Position numbers and translations under genes: made by a program
Assembly (NCBI GenBank): GCA_023091735.1
Contig: JALKBU010000629.1
Span: 1 to 30,075, forward strand
Length of the DNA stretch: 30,075 bases
Reading direction: 5' to 3'
DNA from: Trichomonas tenax
Lineage: Eukaryota; Parabasalia; Trichomonadida; Trichomonadidae
The notes under the pieces: model-generated
The model's database searches: none
What the model saw: only the letters and a program-made list of their open reading frames with translations
What the model was told of the DNA's origin: nothing
Shown here: positions 17,843 to 27,524 of the stretch, one piece after another
Position numbering within the stretch: the first letter of the stretch is position 1
Layout: every line of letters begins with the position of its first letter

Positions 17843-18871
17843 TTAGTTAGCCTGAATGTTGCGGACAGGATTGAAGTATGGGTGCTTGAGGGCTTCGTCG
17901 GCTGTAATTCTTTCTTGATGATCATATCGAAGGCATTTCTCAAGCAAATCTAGAGCCTCGACAGACACAAGATCTCTGTTTTTAGAATTGATGTGCGAAT
18001 CGAGTGATTTTGCAGGCTTCGCGAAGATTGATTTTTGAAGTCCATCAGGAAGCGGTAATCCATACTTCTCCATGTACTGCTTCAGTTTCTCACCTCCGAG
18101 TTCGGAAGATATCTTCTTTACCATATCAAGATCGTCGCTTCCTCTGAAAAAAGGATCTTTCTTGAAAATTAAGCTTGCCATCGTCACTCCGAAGCTCCAT
18201 ATATCAACTGAATAATCGTAACATTGATAATCTAATAATAATTCTATTGGCTTAAAATTACGCGACGCGACGTGAATGCTGTAGCGAGTCTTCGGTATAT
18301 AAAAGTCTGCGAGTCCCCAATCGATTAATCTCAATTTTTTTTGGCTTCTGTCGTAAAGAACGTTTAATGGCTTCACGTCGCGATGCATAACTCCATTGGA
18401 GTGAGAATATTGAATTGCTCGCATCAACTGATATAAATAGAAACGCGCGTCTTCGTCATTCGTTGTTTTTATCATTTTTGCAAAATCGATTCCATTTACG
18501 TGCTCAAAAACGAAACTGTATTGAAGAGTGTGCGGATCCTGAACGATGGAATATAGTTTTACTATATTTGAACCGCCACGAAGATTAATAAGAATTTTAG
18601 CTTCGCGATTATATTTCTGTGAGCGAACAGGCTTCAAAACTTTGATTGCGACTGTCGTATCATCCTTTTTCGCGGTGAAAACGTCACTGTATTTTCCTGT
18701 GCCGATCCAATCCACCAGGAGATAAGGATTTGGCGAATCATTCGGTAACTCGAAATTATCGACGTCGTACCATCCAAGTCCTTTCTCTCTGTTGACGTTC
18801 GGATACACTAAGGAGACTGTTTCGATCTTGTATTCAGGGTTCTCGCGTTGTATTGCTCGTCCCCTCGTCAT
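17843..18871 (-). CDS. Casein kinase II catalytic subunit (CK2 alpha), divergent
   Basis: This 342-residue protein has CK2 alpha landmarks along its whole length: YPNVN..KGLGWYDVDNF start region, glycine loop IGTGKYSDVF (56-65), Lys77 in VAIKVLKPV, catalytic loop HRDVKPLNV (163-171), DWG in place of DFG (184-186, a CK2 hallmark), VASRNFK..ELLLDYQCYDYSVDIWSFG, FKKDPFFRG, and the C-terminal LDLLEKCLRYDHQERITADEALKHPYF. Catalytic residues are intact. Two features are unusual: the P+1/APE region reads RNFKPIEL where CK2 has RYFKGPEL, and the basic cluster after VLKPV is weak. Substrate preference may therefore differ from standard acidophilic CK2. The closest identity is CK2 alpha, probably one of several paralogues. 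No good initiator is seen upstream. Confidence 0.93.
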   Translation of the reverse strand: MTRGRAIQRENPEYKIETVSLVYPNVNREKGLGWYDVDNFELPNDSPNPYLLVDWIGTGKYSDVFTAKKDDTTVAIKVLKPVRSQKYNREAKILINLRGGSNIVKLYSIVQDPHTLQYSFVFEHVNGIDFAKMIKTTNDEDARFYLYQLMRAIQYSHSNGVMHRDVKPLNVLYDRSQKKLRLIDWGLADFYIPKTRYSIHVASRNFKPIELLLDYQCYDYSVDIWSFGVTMASLIFKKDPFFRGSDDLDMVKKISSELGGEKLKQYMEKYGLPLPDGLQKSIFAKPAKSLDSHINSKNRDLVSVEALDLLEKCLRYDHQERITADEALKHPYFNPVRNIQAN

Positions 18872-19663
18872 TATTTATAAATTTTATCGTTTATTAAAAA
18901 CTCTAAAAAATAACCTAAAACTCATTTTTTGATGTTTCTGATTTATATGGACATTGTAAATGCTAATCATAGTGGAAATGTGGATTTTGTGTTAAAATCC
19001 AAAAAAAGCATTACCAATAGATATGCCATTGTATATATTATCTAAATTTATTCGAAATAGCCGGAAAGGACCAAAGTCATTAAATTTTTTTAAAAAAAAT
19101 CTCATCCATGTCTATAACTGCAATAAAAAGTCTTTCTTTCGCTATTCCTATCGTTTCGATGATATTTGGAATGAAATTGGACAATTTTTGTTGCATTTCA
19201 GATAATTCATGCGAGATAGATAGATGTTCGATTCAATAAATAATTTAAACCCTATCTTTCGTTATGCTGGCTTTATTCAAATCAAAAAACCTTTTAAATA
19301 TCGATTTTCTAATTTTGTTAAATTATATTAAAACATAACTCTATTGGCTTTAAATATTTAATAACTGTATTCATCCCTTTAAATTCCAATATTTTTATAA
19401 CAAATTATAATATAATAAAATTTAATTAAAATAACTATGACATGGCTTTACAGATTTTTCTTTATAGCTTCTCATTCTGATATTATTATAATTTGCCATG
19501 TAGATTTAGCATATGACGAATAAACTTTTGAAACGATTTGTAAAGTGTTGCTTTTTGACATGTAAAAACGAATGAAATTATAAAAAATCTAACATAAATT
19601 TAATTAAAAGATCAATTATCATCTACATTAATATTGTTCTATGCAATTGATATGTTTCGTGTC
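18872..19663. other. Intergenic region
   Basis: AT-rich spacer between the CK2 gene's upstream side and the 3' end of the WD40 gene. One TTGACATGTAA word lies at 19556-19566. A plus-strand frame at 19023-19205 (60 residues, Lys/Phe-rich) has no coding character. Confidence 0.5.
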
Positions 19664-21163
19664 TTATTCTATGTAATTGGTGAACAAATTAGATGGAACA
19701 AGTGCAACAACATTGTTTGTTTCGCACAAAGCAATCGAATCGCCGCTTGGGCTCCATGCGGCTTCGAAAATACCGCCAGCTTTCGTGACTTTGTCGTCTG
19801 TCGAATAAACGCCAATCAAAACAGAACCCTTCGATCTGTAAACGCCGAGTTCTGTTGAAACACCTCCAACAGCGAAATATCTTCCGCTTGGTGAGTACGT
19901 GATGGAGAATACTTCATGTTTCCAGTCGATAACAGCGATGCACTGTTTTTTTGGAACATCCCAGATCCTGACTTTGTGATCGAAAGAGCCACTTGCTAAG
20001 TGGCGTGGAGAGTCAACGCCTGGCATCCATTTGATAGTGTAGACTGATGCTGTATGTCCTCTGAACACTGTGCATTCACCACTTTTCTCGAATGGGCACC
20101 AGACGCGAACTGTGTGGTCATCGGAGCAGCTCGCCAGATATTTCTTCATTGGATCCCATGAAATCTTGTTGACATCGTCTTCGTGACCCGTTAATGTCAA
20201 TAAAGGCCTGGAATTGCCAATGCGGCAGACAACAATAGTCCTATCGCCGGAGCAGCTTGCGAACGTATTGTTGTCGTACCAATCAATGTCCAAAGCTCTC
20301 TCTTTGTGGAACTGGAAGATTTGCTTCTGCTGGCCTCTGGCGACATCCCAGACGATAACTTTTGTATCCTGTGAGCACGTGAGAAGGAAGTTGTCATCAG
20401 GACTGAACTGCAAAGCAAATGTCGATGTTGTATGATATCCAAGCAAGAATTTGAGCGTTCCTTTGTTTGTCCAGAGTCTGACCGTTCCATCACAGCATCC
20501 TGTAGCGAGAAGTGTAGATGTTGAATTCCAAACGAGTGAAACAACGCCGTGATCGTGAAAAGATGGATCTTGAGATGTGGCGTGATCTAGCACGATAGGA
20601 TTAGTAAATTGTTGATTGTGGCACTCCCAAATGATCGCTGTAGCATCATTACTCGCTGAAGCAAAGTACTTTCCATCATTTGTCCAAGCACCGCAGAAAA
20701 CTTCGGCTTTGTGCTTGTGATACAGGTTGCCTTTGTTGCACGGTATCTCTGTAACCTCAACCTTCTCAGGAACAGCTGCTGAAGGCTGGTGTTGCGGAGT
20801 TTGAGGAATTTGTGCCGGAACAGGAGGCGGAGGAGGTGCTTGTTGCTGTATGTGATGGACCTGCTTTGGTCGCTGAGGAGGTTTCGTGTGCTGTGGAGGC
20901 TCTTGTTGATGAGCCGTCTCAACTAAATTATTAATAATTTCTTCTGGCGATTGTTCGTTCTTTGCTCCGTTGTTGATCGCTTTCTCTAGCTGCATGTATA
21001 GCATTCCTTTCTGTAAAATCGTAATTAATGCTTGCGGCGGCAAATCAATTTTTTCATCTTCGACCATTGCTTCATTTCTAAAGATGTACGCGGTGTGCGA
21101 GAAGCTGGATTCTTGCAGGTGACGAGCAATTAGGATATTGACGTCCTTTGCTGAAATAGTCAT
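19664..21163 (-). CDS. TBL1-like LisH and WD40-repeat protein, 499 residues
   Basis: The N-terminus has a LisH motif (about residues 5-33, NILIARHLQESSFSHTAYIF) and LPPQALITILQKGMLYMQLE. These closely parallel the start of animal TBL1/TBLR1 and yeast Sif2, scaffold subunits of histone-deacetylase corepressor complexes. A Gln/Pro-rich linker follows (about 88-130). From about 150 to the end are seven or eight WD40 repeats, for example VFCGAWTNDGKYFASASNDATAIIW, VSLVWNSTSTLLATGCCDGTVRLW and KISWDPMKKYLASCSDDHTVRVW. It is complete and uninterrupted, with biased codons indicating good expression. The likely role is a nuclear scaffold recruiting deacetylase to chromatin, inferred from the family. 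Other LisH-WD40 proteins (for example Lis1) fit less well because of the first 60 residues. Confidence 0.93.
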   Translation of the reverse strand: MTISAKDVNILIARHLQESSFSHTAYIFRNEAMVEDEKIDLPPQALITILQKGMLYMQLEKAINNGAKNEQSPEEIINNLVETAHQQEPPQHTKPPQRPKQVHHIQQQAPPPPPVPAQIPQTPQHQPSAAVPEKVEVTEIPCNKGNLYHKHKAEVFCGAWTNDGKYFASASNDATAIIWECHNQQFTNPIVLDHATSQDPSFHDHGVVSLVWNSTSTLLATGCCDGTVRLWTNKGTLKFLLGYHTTSTFALQFSPDDNFLLTCSQDTKVIVWDVARGQQKQIFQFHKERALDIDWYDNNTFASCSGDRTIVVCRIGNSRPLLTLTGHEDDVNKISWDPMKKYLASCSDDHTVRVWCPFEKSGECTVFRGHTASVYTIKWMPGVDSPRHLASGSFDHKVRIWDVPKKQCIAVIDWKHEVFSITYSPSGRYFAVGGVSTELGVYRSKGSVLIGVYSTDDKVTKAGGIFEAAWSPSGDSIALCETNNVVALVPSNLFTNYIE

Positions 21164-21248
21164 GAAAATATTTGTCAGTTTTCAAAAACAAATTAACAGG
21201 GGAAGGAACGAAAAAGAAGGTGTATTGTATTATAGGGGTATTTAAAAA

Positions 21249-21600
21249 TATAGTGGCTAAAATATTTTAATGCTTCAAACTTTAATAGTATGACAAGTAC
21301 GCCAATGCTAAGATATTCTATGAGTGTGGAGTTAAGCTCTTAATTAGAAGTGTTTTAACTCTCAAATTTGGTTTTTAGCGACCAAAATTGGCAAAATTAG
21401 CATTACCATTATATAGATGTTATAATAAACCATATTTTAAAAAGTGGATAAGGTTAAAAGTTACTTTTTTTCACAATTTATTTGATACTGTTTTCATTAA
21501 TAAAATAGTACATATGATGCCAATTATTTTTCCATCGTTTTTTTTTTTTTTTTTTTTTTTTTTGAAACAGGTTTCACAATACTTTAGCCACTCCCTCTGC
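21249..21600. repeat. Partial ends of a TA-flanked element family, with a 26-nt T tract
   Basis: GTTTCACAATACTTTAGCCA at 21571-21590, followed by CTCCCTCTGCC, matches the left end of the element at 21674. At 21253-21272 GTGGCTAAAATATTTTAATG is a weaker inverted match. An uninterrupted run of about 26 T lies at 21538-21563. These are probably remnants of an older insertion of the same family. Confidence 0.5.
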
Positions 21601-21673
21601 CTTTTGTGTGGACAACGGTTGCGAAAATAAGGGTGAATTTCTCAGAAATTGTACAGATAAAGGAATTCAAATA

Positions 21674-23009
21674 CCCAGTTTTATAATACTTTAGCCACTC
21701 CCACTGCCTTTTTGGGTGTTTACATGACATATTGTCAGATTCATTTTTTAATGGATGGTTCAACGCTGTTTACCCCAAACTCATATGTAAACTGCTAGCT
21801 GAGACTTTTCCGCATGAATTAACGCATACCATGCAATACATGAGTACCAATCAACTTCAAAAAATCAGCTCATAAATTACGTAATTTCTTCATATCTCAG
21901 AAATTCATACGGTGATCATTACTTTTGACTTCAAGTTCTCCAAATAAATTGTATACACTATCCACTTCTGTAATATAAATATTATCATATCGTTAACAAT
22001 TTTAAGTCCAAAATTATTCAACCACGAAAAACAATAATTTCTCATATTTGAGTGCAGAATCGCAAAATACAGGCGAATTCTAGCACCTTCATACACAGAA
22101 AATCAATCAAATCCAACAAAACGTTGAAATTTTACTGATGATTTTCACAAAATAATGATGATTACGCTTATTCATGTAAATTTAATTTTCTCATTGTTAT
22201 TAGTATCATACAAGGAATCATCTGCTTAATTATAACTACTAAAGTAATATATAAATAAATTAACATATCAGATCTTAGTAAAAACTTTAATGTAATTCAT
22301 TGGGTAGTATTTGAAATTAGATATTTTCATAATGTGGAACATTTTCACTATGTAATACTCCTTAATCTTACGTTTTTCAAAAATGAATGAAAAATAATTG
22401 AAAATGTCTATTTTAGCAATTTGCTCAATCAGCATCCATTATGTAATAATTATAAAATCCAAGTTATTATTCGGATTTCATCTTCTCCCTCTTAAATGTT
22501 TGAAAAAAAGTAAATCTTTTGTTTTCGTCAGAGTAATTTTTAGGCATGTTTGAGTCATTCTAACTAATAATACAAATAGTATCCACTAACTATGGAGAAA
22601 TGATATTCAATTAAAAGCATGATAAATGAACTAATATTAAATTTCAATATATAATTTTCCTGCCGGATGAGCAGGATATGGTATTTTTTGACATAACGAT
22701 ACCATGTATATCTTATATATAATGCATTTCATGGAATTTAAAATTTTTTTTTTGACAAAAAGAAAAAAATATAAAAACTTTTCAGGAGTCGAAACAATGG
22801 CATATATAACCTTTAGCATTAACTAAACCACTGCACGACAATTCAACATTCACAATTTTTATTCAATGGTGACACTAAAAATCTTGTAAACAGAAAAGGG
22901 ACTCAAAAAGGGAAAAAACGCACCAGCGCTGTTTCGAACAACCAATCTTTAATCAAAATTCCTGACACCCCCTGCTTTAGACCTGTGGCTAAAGTATTGT
23001 GAAACTGGG
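21674..23009. mobile_element. 1,336-bp element with 25-bp terminal inverted repeats and TA flanks (Tc1/mariner-like)
   Basis: The left end begins CCCAGTTTTATAATACTTTA and the right end is its inverted copy (22985-23009), 23 of 25 positions matching. Each end is flanked by TA (21672-21673 and 23010-23011), as expected from the TA target duplication of the Tc1/mariner superfamily; the 1.3-kb size also fits that group. No intact transposase is present. On the minus strand around 21910-21960 a frame reads DSVYNLFGELEVKS, faintly like the ENLWGELK stretch near the third catalytic Asp of Tc1/mariner transposases, and it is followed by several stops. It is therefore a dead or non-autonomous copy. 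The superfamily assignment rests on ends, size and TA flanks, not on a readable transposase. Confidence 0.65.
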
Positions 23010-23818
23010 TAATCAATAATTTCAGAATATTCATTGGGAGGCTATGAGTATAAGTTGGTGCATCACATTAAAACATGTAATATGTGCACGCATCTATGTA
23101 TATTGTCGTCTCCGCAATGATTTCGTGTATTTATAAATTAAGATATTGAACAATTATTCAATTAGGAGCTTGTGTTTTTTGTAATATGTTACTATGTTGT
23201 TGGCATGTGATATATTTATAATAAATATTACTATTTACTCAATAATAAGCTGATATCAAATTGTTAATGAAAAATATGAAACAATATTATATATGTTTAA
23301 CACTACAACATCTGCTCATGCATGTTTGATCTGGTTCTGACCCCCAGAGTTGATACACTTTTTCTTAATTCTTAATCAAAAAATTAAATTCAAAATCAAC
23401 GAATAACGCCAACAATGAGCGTGTGCCTAAAGAAACAAAATCTATAAATATTTTAATTATATCTTTGGCAAACGAAGAAATCATTTCACATTTTTTCTAA
23501 TTGTCAAAATTGTCGACTATAATTATGACAGTTAACATATGCTACTTCAGGACAAATTAAAAATAAGATGTCTGAATAATCAGAGACAATATTTTTTCGA
23601 TAATGAAAAATTAAAGATTTGACCAAAATTAATATAGAAAATCGAATTTACTATATATATTTCTAAATTAGTTTAAAATAATAGCCTCTGAATCAATATT
23701 TGTGAAAAATATATTTTATATAGTAAGTGTTAGTTTTGTCTATCTGATAGACTATGAGGCGATGAAATAGAAGGTAAAAAATAGAATTTAGAAATCGCGA
23801 TAGAAAGCAAACAATTTA
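23010..23818. other. Intergenic region, very AT-rich
   Basis: No gene, no clear repeat. It includes the 3' flank of the small minus-strand gene at 23819. Confidence 0.55.
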
Positions 23819-24049
23819 TTATTTTCTCATAAATTGAGAACTAGTATAAGTATGGGTATAGGAACCACATGAATCGTCAATTTGTATGTTTTGTGGTTTC
23901 CCACATCCACAACATGTTCTAGGGGATTCATAATTAGGACGATGTGGACGATCATTGGACATTTGGTGTAGATAGGCGGCATAGCTGTAACCGAAGAAAT
24001 CTTCGTTAACTCTTGGAATTGGACAATCGAAGAATGATATTGATGCCAT
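23819..24049 (-). CDS. Small unknown protein, 76 residues, with CCGCG motif
   Basis: I do not recognise this protein. Its composition is unlike random AT-rich sequence: MASISFFDCPIPRVNEDFFG, then Tyr/His/Pro-rich text, CCGCGKP at residues 46-52, and a Tyr/Thr/Ser-rich end. Cysteines at 9, 46, 47, 49 and 61 could bind metal or form disulfides. There is no membrane segment or signal peptide. The best evidence that it is a gene is its promoter: TCATTTTTTT on the same strand places +1 at 24059, 10 nt before the ATG. Confidence 0.55.
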   Translation of the reverse strand: MASISFFDCPIPRVNEDFFGYSYAAYLHQMSNDRPHRPNYESPRTCCGCGKPQNIQIDDSCGSYTHTYTSSQFMRK

Positions 24050-24055
24050 ATAAAA

Positions 24056-24061
24056 AAATGA
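24056..24061 (-). promoter_or_regulatory. Initiator (TCATTT) of the 76-residue gene
   Basis: TCATTTTTTTATATG on the minus strand gives +1 at 24059 and a 10-nt leader to the ATG at 24049. This is a good match in sequence and spacing. Confidence 0.55.
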
Positions 24062-24700
24062 TTTTGTTATTTTTTTGTGAGAGATTATTGAAAATGCGAA
24101 CGTTTTGTAAACTAAAATTGAAAGGAAATCTTTGTATTTTATATGCTCTCTTTCGTATATAGAGTGAGATTTCGCAATATTTTTGTTGAATAGAAAATTT
24201 TGTCAAAATGTTTCCTCATAAAAATGAAAATCATTTCATTTCTTTCGTTTCTATGAAATCGAAAGCGGCAAAACCATTGGCAGACTTATTTTGAAAAGTT
24301 TTCCCATCAATGTTGTAATTTTCTTGCTTCAAACATTTTAATCCATCCCCATTATAAAGCTGCTATAGTTATATTATTTTGCGATATTTTTGGGCTTTAA
24401 TAATTATTTTTTGAAAAGACATTCATTCTTCAATCCTAATTTATTGATCATTATATAGCAAAATCTATGTAGCATCTAAATTCATCGAATATTAAAAAAA
24501 AAGTAAAGTGCGTGTAAACAGCATTTTTCAGTAACTAAATATATAACGCATGAATTTTGTTTGCTGTTAGAAATAATCAAAAAAGCACCAAATTCTACAT
24601 TCATTGATTTTTATTATTAATTTGCCATCGATGATTTTACATGACAAATTTCATATTGTAAAAGTGTCACAACCCTAAAATTAAGCACTTATTAAGAAAG
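24062..24700. other. Intergenic region
   Basis: AT-rich, between two divergently transcribed genes. Near its right end AGCACTTATTAAG (about 24683) is a weak initiator variant for the next gene. TTTTACATGACAAATTTCAT (about 24637-24656) and AAAAGTGTCA (about 24660) are recurrent words of this window. Confidence 0.45.
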
Positions 24701-25759
24701 ATGAAGAGAAGTACAAATATTTATTTGATTATCTTCTCGATTAGCATATCACTTCTCTCGCTGTTCGTGTTGAACTTCCAATATCGTATGTCTGTCGATA
24801 AATTGAACCTACAATCGGACTTCGAATTACCAAAACGAATCTACGAAGCCCCATATCCACCGCCAAGACATGGAAATTCGAGCCTCGAAAACAGATACAA
24901 ACTATACATCGCGATTATGGACTCAGTTTACGAGCCATCAGAATTAATGTGCGTTTTGCATAAATCATGGGTCAAAGAAGTGAGAGAACTTCCGTTCGTT
25001 GATGGTGTTGAAATGTATTCGATATCTTCATATGAAGATCCAAATTGCTCTATGAAAACTCTCACTTTTGCAGATCCACCGAAAAATTTCCCAATACATC
25101 GAAGCCCATCATGTTATCTTCTGTATACAATGTTCAAAATGTTTTTAGAACGATCAGACGCAAACTGGTTTATGATCGTAAGCGATGGAGCTTATGTTAA
25201 TCCAACTTTACTGCCGGAATTTATCGAAACTTACGCAAATCATTCATATTTCGATGAACCATTGGCAAAAGGACAATGTCAAGAATTACGCGATAATTTT
25301 CAAGTATTTGCACCAAATTCTGGTGTTTTAATGACACGTGCTGCTGTTGAAAGTGTCCTTAAATCAACTCGCAAGTTCGAAATCTCATGCCAAATAGAAC
25401 TTCCAGCTTATGATACAATTTCTCATGTGCTTGATCAAATTGACATCATGCCGATACACAATCACGAATATAAATTCTTAGGACAGCCATTTTCAAAGCG
25501 CAAATACCACAAATGGATTGAAGCGAAAGATTTCAGCAAAGCGAAGCCATGTTTGTTCGGATACAACTCACCAAGAATATGCTATGCAAGGTCTCATAAA
25601 CTCAAGGATGTTGTTGTGTGGGCAGGCGCAGGAAAGAAAATTGATAAAATATCATTCCTAAAAGGCGCTCCATTCTGGATGTACAATGTACCTGATAACA
25701 TTGGTTTCATGTACAATGTCTACCAAACTGAAATTTGCGTTTTTCATCCTGATAATTGA
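24701..25759 (+). CDS. Type II membrane glycosyltransferase-like protein (Fringe/GT31-like), 352 residues
   Basis: A short cytoplasmic head (MKRSTN) is followed by one membrane segment (about residues 7-25) and a Pro-rich stem (45-60), the layout of a Golgi type II glycosyltransferase. The lumenal part resembles the Fringe/C1GalT fold: WFMIVSDGAYVNPTLLPEF (156-174) stands where these enzymes have W..I.DDDTYV....L, FAPNSGVLMTRAAVES (about 203-218) where they have the GAG-type acceptor strand, and a conserved-looking YDTISHVLDQ helix follows. The acidic metal-binding DDD is replaced by SDG, so activity with a metal-nucleotide sugar is doubtful unless another residue substitutes. Two N-glycosylation sequons and several Cys fit a secreted fold. 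The gene is intact. Sure of topology, moderately sure of family. Confidence 0.75.
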   Translation: MKRSTNIYLIIFSISISLLSLFVLNFQYRMSVDKLNLQSDFELPKRIYEAPYPPPRHGNSSLENRYKLYIAIMDSVYEPSELMCVLHKSWVKEVRELPFVDGVEMYSISSYEDPNCSMKTLTFADPPKNFPIHRSPSCYLLYTMFKMFLERSDANWFMIVSDGAYVNPTLLPEFIETYANHSYFDEPLAKGQCQELRDNFQVFAPNSGVLMTRAAVESVLKSTRKFEISCQIELPAYDTISHVLDQIDIMPIHNHEYKFLGQPFSKRKYHKWIEAKDFSKAKPCLFGYNSPRICYARSHKLKDVVVWAGAGKKIDKISFLKGAPFWMYNVPDNIGFMYNVYQTEICVFHPDN

Positions 25760-25817
25760 ATTAAGGTTATATTAGCACTTTTATATCGAAGTCACTTTTA
25801 TTGACACTTTTGCTTTA

Positions 25818-25823
25818 TCACTT
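25818..25823 (+). promoter_or_regulatory. Initiator (TCACTT) of the BTB-like gene
   Basis: TCACTTTTTATATATG gives +1 at 25820 and an 11-nt leader to the ATG at 25831, the same layout as the HP1-like gene. Two further AAGTCACTTTT / GACACTTTT words lie at 25791-25810. Confidence 0.6.
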
Positions 25824-25830
25824 TTTATAT

Positions 25831-26597
25831 ATGTGGAGGCTTCAAAAAGTTTCAATCGAGAAAATTTTGTATACAGTGGTCCATAATGGCAAACAATACG
25901 CTATAGACTACGCGAAGCTCATTAGGGCTTCGGATTACTTCTCAGAGCAGTATTGGAAGAGTCAAATCTCGTGATCAATGACATGCATACGACCGAAGCT
26001 TTCGATATTTTCTTCAAGATTCTGAATGGCAACCCAATGTCTATCGATAAAAAGTACAGATTCGAGGTTGGTTCCTTATTGAAAGAATGGAAATGCTACA
26101 AATTGCTGCAAGAATACAAAAATACGATTCACGATGGAATTGTGGAACATAAAAGAGTTTTCTTGAAGACTTTAAACCGAAAAGTTCATATGATTCATGT
26201 TAAATCTTCGGATACGTTAGACCAGTTTCATGCACTAATAGAGAAGATCTCCAGAACTCCAAAGAAGGAGCAGTTTCTTATATGTCACGGTCAAAATATG
26301 ATTTCAGATCATCAATTCAAAGGTTTACTGAACAACGACCACGTTATCATGTCCAAGAAGGTCATCAATGTCGTTCCGATCTACATTAAGGACATGACAG
26401 GCAAAAGTATCACAATTCATATTAATGCTCACGCAAGCATTCACGATCTTCAATCTATTGTCTGCAAACGCCTTAACATTACATTCAACGAGTGCCGCTT
26501 AATCCTTAATGGAATGCCCCTCTCGATTGAGAAGACGATGGATGATTATGGTATCAAGAAGGAAATGGCTGTGCATTATATCCTTCGCCAGTTTTGA
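25831..26597 (+). CDS. BTB-like protein with two tandem ubiquitin-like domains, one apparent frameshift
   Basis: From ATG 25831 a 48-codon frame gives a BTB/POZ-like opening (TVVHNGKQYAIDYAKLIRAS, then DYFSEQY). It runs off family sequence at 25953 and stops at 25976-25978. The overlapping next frame starts exactly there (LEESNLVINDMHTTEAFDIF) and continues 214 codons to 26597, completing the BTB-like half. Two ubiquitin-like folds follow: residues about 67-138 of that frame (FLKTLNRKVHMIHVKSSDTLDQ) and 140-214 (IYIKDMTGKSITIHINAHAS, then CRLILNGMPL and MDDYGIKKEMAVHYILRQF). The second tracks ubiquitin strand by strand but lacks a GlyGly end, so it is not a conjugated tag. One missing T at about 25952 (TATTTGG to TATTGG) explains the break. 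With BTB partners often feeding cullin ligases, a link to ubiquitin signalling is an inference. Confidence 0.75.
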
Positions 26598-26908
26598 TGT
26601 TTTGTATATTGTTTTATAATATTTTGTCTTTTACGCTCATAAAGCTTTATTTATGTTTAATTGTGAAATTGATCATAAGTGTTTCTTTTGACATTTGATT
26701 TAAATCAACTTGAATTCTTTACTTTTGAAAATGCATGATGCCACCATTAATATATAATGGCTTCTTCACGGCTATCCTAACCGATGCAAAATTGTCTTGA
26801 TATTATCTATACATAGTATGAATGGAGTGCAAATTGATCAAAAGGCCAACTTGTTATGAAAAAACTTAGCATCAGTCTGGAGCATCTTCAACATATAAAC
26901 ATTATGTT
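26598..26908. other. Intergenic region
   Basis: AT-rich spacer with nothing recognisable. It holds the 3' flank of the BTB-like gene, then the decayed upstream side of the next pseudogene. Confidence 0.5.
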
Positions 26909-27524
26909 TTGTTTTCATTTGTTTCATTTTGTGGAAAAGATTTGAATACAGGATATATAAATATTGACATTCTATTTGGCCAACAAAATATTTCTAATAC
27001 AAATAGCTCTAATAACGTTTGTACAGGTTATTCAGGATATCTTCTTCAATGGTTATATGTAGATTATGGTGTTTCACATTCATCCTTTATCATTTAGCAT
27101 ATCATACATATTCAGGATCATCAAATGATATCTGTTCTATCAAATCATGTAACTGCATCGGAAATCTAAAATGTGCAGAGGCTTATTTTATTTTTCTAAT
27201 ACAGATTCAACAATTGATTCATGTTCAATCATCGACAACAATGCAACAAATACGTTGTATATTGATGCAGTCAATACAGTCACAGTTTCAAATTGTTATT
27301 CTGACTCTGAATCGAAAGCAGGGTATGGAACTCTAATAACACAAAGTCCAGTTCTTGAATATAGTGTTGTTCCTCTCGTCCTGCAAACATTAGGAAAATA
27401 TCTCTATATTTCATTGCAAGGAATTTCAGATCAAAATAAAAACGTAACAATAGCGCATCCAAATGATTACTTTTGTACATTAATTTCCAAACTATTTCGT
27501 TCTCCTGTTTCATCAACCGCATGA
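26909..27524 (+). pseudogene. Beta-helix surface protein fragment, two frameshifts
   Basis: Three plus-strand frames succeed one another with one continuous theme. The first, to about 27097, is FVSFCGKDLNTGYINIDILF with NNVCTGYSGYLLQWLYVDYG. The second, about 27085-27190, is SNDICSIKSCNCIGNLKCAEAYF. The third, about 27180-27524, is FSNTDSTIDSCSIIDNNATN with VTVSNCYSDSESKAGYG. These short Ser/Asn/Cys-rich turns are typical of trichomonad parallel beta-helix (Pmp-like) surface proteins. The N-terminus and membrane anchor are missing. It is only distantly similar to the pair at 14296-16633. Two frame changes and missing ends make it a pseudogene. Confidence 0.65.

Noticed and set aside
21388..21630. 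80-codon plus-strand frame
   Set aside because: Includes a run of Phe encoded by the T tract; no coding character.
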